From: Closterium sp. Naga37s-1
Lineage: Eukaryota; Streptophyta; Zygnematophyceae; Desmidiales; Closteriaceae
Direction: 5' to 3'
Assembly (NCBI GenBank): GCA_947471745.1
Contig: CANJKZ010000774.1
Span: 3,756,001 to 3,820,000, forward strand
DNA length: 64,000 bases
The notes beneath the pieces are model-generated. The model ran no database searches, was not told the DNA's origin, and saw nothing but the letters and a program-made list of their open reading frames with translations. A program made the translations under genes and the position numbers. Positions within the stretch are counted from its first letter, which is position 1. Every line of letters begins with the position of its first letter. Below, in pieces: positions 63,600 through 64,000 of this stretch.

Positions 63600-64000
63600 G
63601 GGGAGGACCTGGGGCAAGGAAGAGCGGCGGGGGGGGGGGGGAGAGGCAGTGCGGTAGGGAAAGAGACGGTAGTACGACACCGACTCGTCGAACGTGACAT
63701 CCTGAGAGGACAGAACACGACGCGAGGTGGGGTGGTAGAACTGCCACCCGGGTGCGTCAGGAGGGAAGCCAAGGAAGACACAGGGAACGGCACGGGAGGA
63801 CAGCTTGTCCGCTGTAGTATCGCGGACAAAAGCTCGAGATCCCCAGACACGGAACGCGGACGCATCGCCAACCTTCCCCGTCCACCGCAGAGTAGGTGTG
63901 GTCTCCGGCAAGGAGACACGAGGCTGAAGGTTGATCTGATGCGCAGCGTACTGAACCGCGAACGGCCACAGAAAATGGGGAGCAGCCGCATGGATCATGG
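63600..64000 (-). pseudogene. pol: integrase C-terminal part of Copia-H pol, cut by the window edge
   Basis: MIHAAAPHFLWPFAVQYAAH at the edge, LPETTPTLRWTGKVGDASAF near 63905, VFLGFPPDAPGWQFYHPTSR near 63765, and SSQDVTFDESVSYYRLFPYR near 63690. Matches the same region of Copia-1 and Copia-B. Confidence 0.87.

Larger units (their letters stand above)
60357..64000 (-). mobile_element. Copia-H, 3' half of a Copia retrotransposon on the minus strand
   Basis: The left (3') LTR is at 60357-60489. The element runs out of the window at 64000 within integrase. Parts present: 3' untranslated region, RNase H, RT, linker and the C-terminal part of integrase. Coding sequence is closest to Copia-1 and Copia-B. 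It is broken, with two or three breaks in the visible part. The left flank AGATC (60352-60356) should be one TSD copy. Confidence 0.92.

Overview
The window is a repeat-dominated stretch of a GC-rich eukaryotic nuclear genome. Short GT-AG introns, a plant-type AP2 DNA-binding domain, and Copia elements with an initiator-tRNA(Met)-like primer site suggest a streptophyte green alga. I recall similar Gly/Ala-rich Copia polyproteins from desmids such as Closterium, but this cannot be proved from sequence alone, so the taxon is tentative.

Most of the 64 kb is nested LTR retrotransposon fossils. Seven Copia copies belong to one family with very short LTRs (about 130 bp). Left to right they are: Copia-1 (+, 1-7455, left LTR cut by the window edge), Copia-A (-, 12571-19864), Copia-B (+, 25850-32949), Copia-D (+, 33498-39394, 5'-truncated), Copia-F (+, about 47303-48678, mostly deleted), Copia-C (+, 49237-58833) and Copia-H (-, 60357 to beyond the right edge). 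A chromodomain Gypsy fragment occupies 7456-11238. Smaller elements sit inside the others: a 1.55-kb non-coding LTR element E (37187-38740) in Copia-D; a 1.46-kb non-coding LTR element G (50143-51599) in Copia-C; two opposite-facing copies of a 0.8-kb TG...CA element (9075-9853 and 55852-56670); and a 140-bp solo LTR (43683-43822). Exact 5-bp target-site duplications (TSDs) can be read for most of them.

The non-retroelement part is a segment of about 7.5 kb present twice in the same orientation. Copy S1 (about 11700-33497) is split by Copia-A and Copia-B. Copy S2 (39395-47166) holds only the solo LTR. A third, partial copy of its first exon lies at 48679-48908. Each unit carries, on the + strand, an exon with a signal peptide followed by exon-like pieces of a decayed secreted protein. 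On the - strand it carries a six-exon gene for a nuclear-looking acidic/basic protein (fully open as a 493-residue model in S1, interrupted in S2), a multi-exon gene joining a Ulp1/SENP-type (C48) cysteine protease to an AP2 DNA-binding domain (nearly complete in S2, lacking the catalytic Cys exon in S1), and unrecognised exons further upstream. The two copies have decayed in complementary ways, and S2 gives the empty sites that date the Copia-A and Copia-B insertions after the duplication.

No rRNA gene, complete tRNA gene, CRISPR array or bacterial-type operon was seen. Exon boundaries were placed by eye on GT/AG signals and reading-frame phase, with no transcript evidence.
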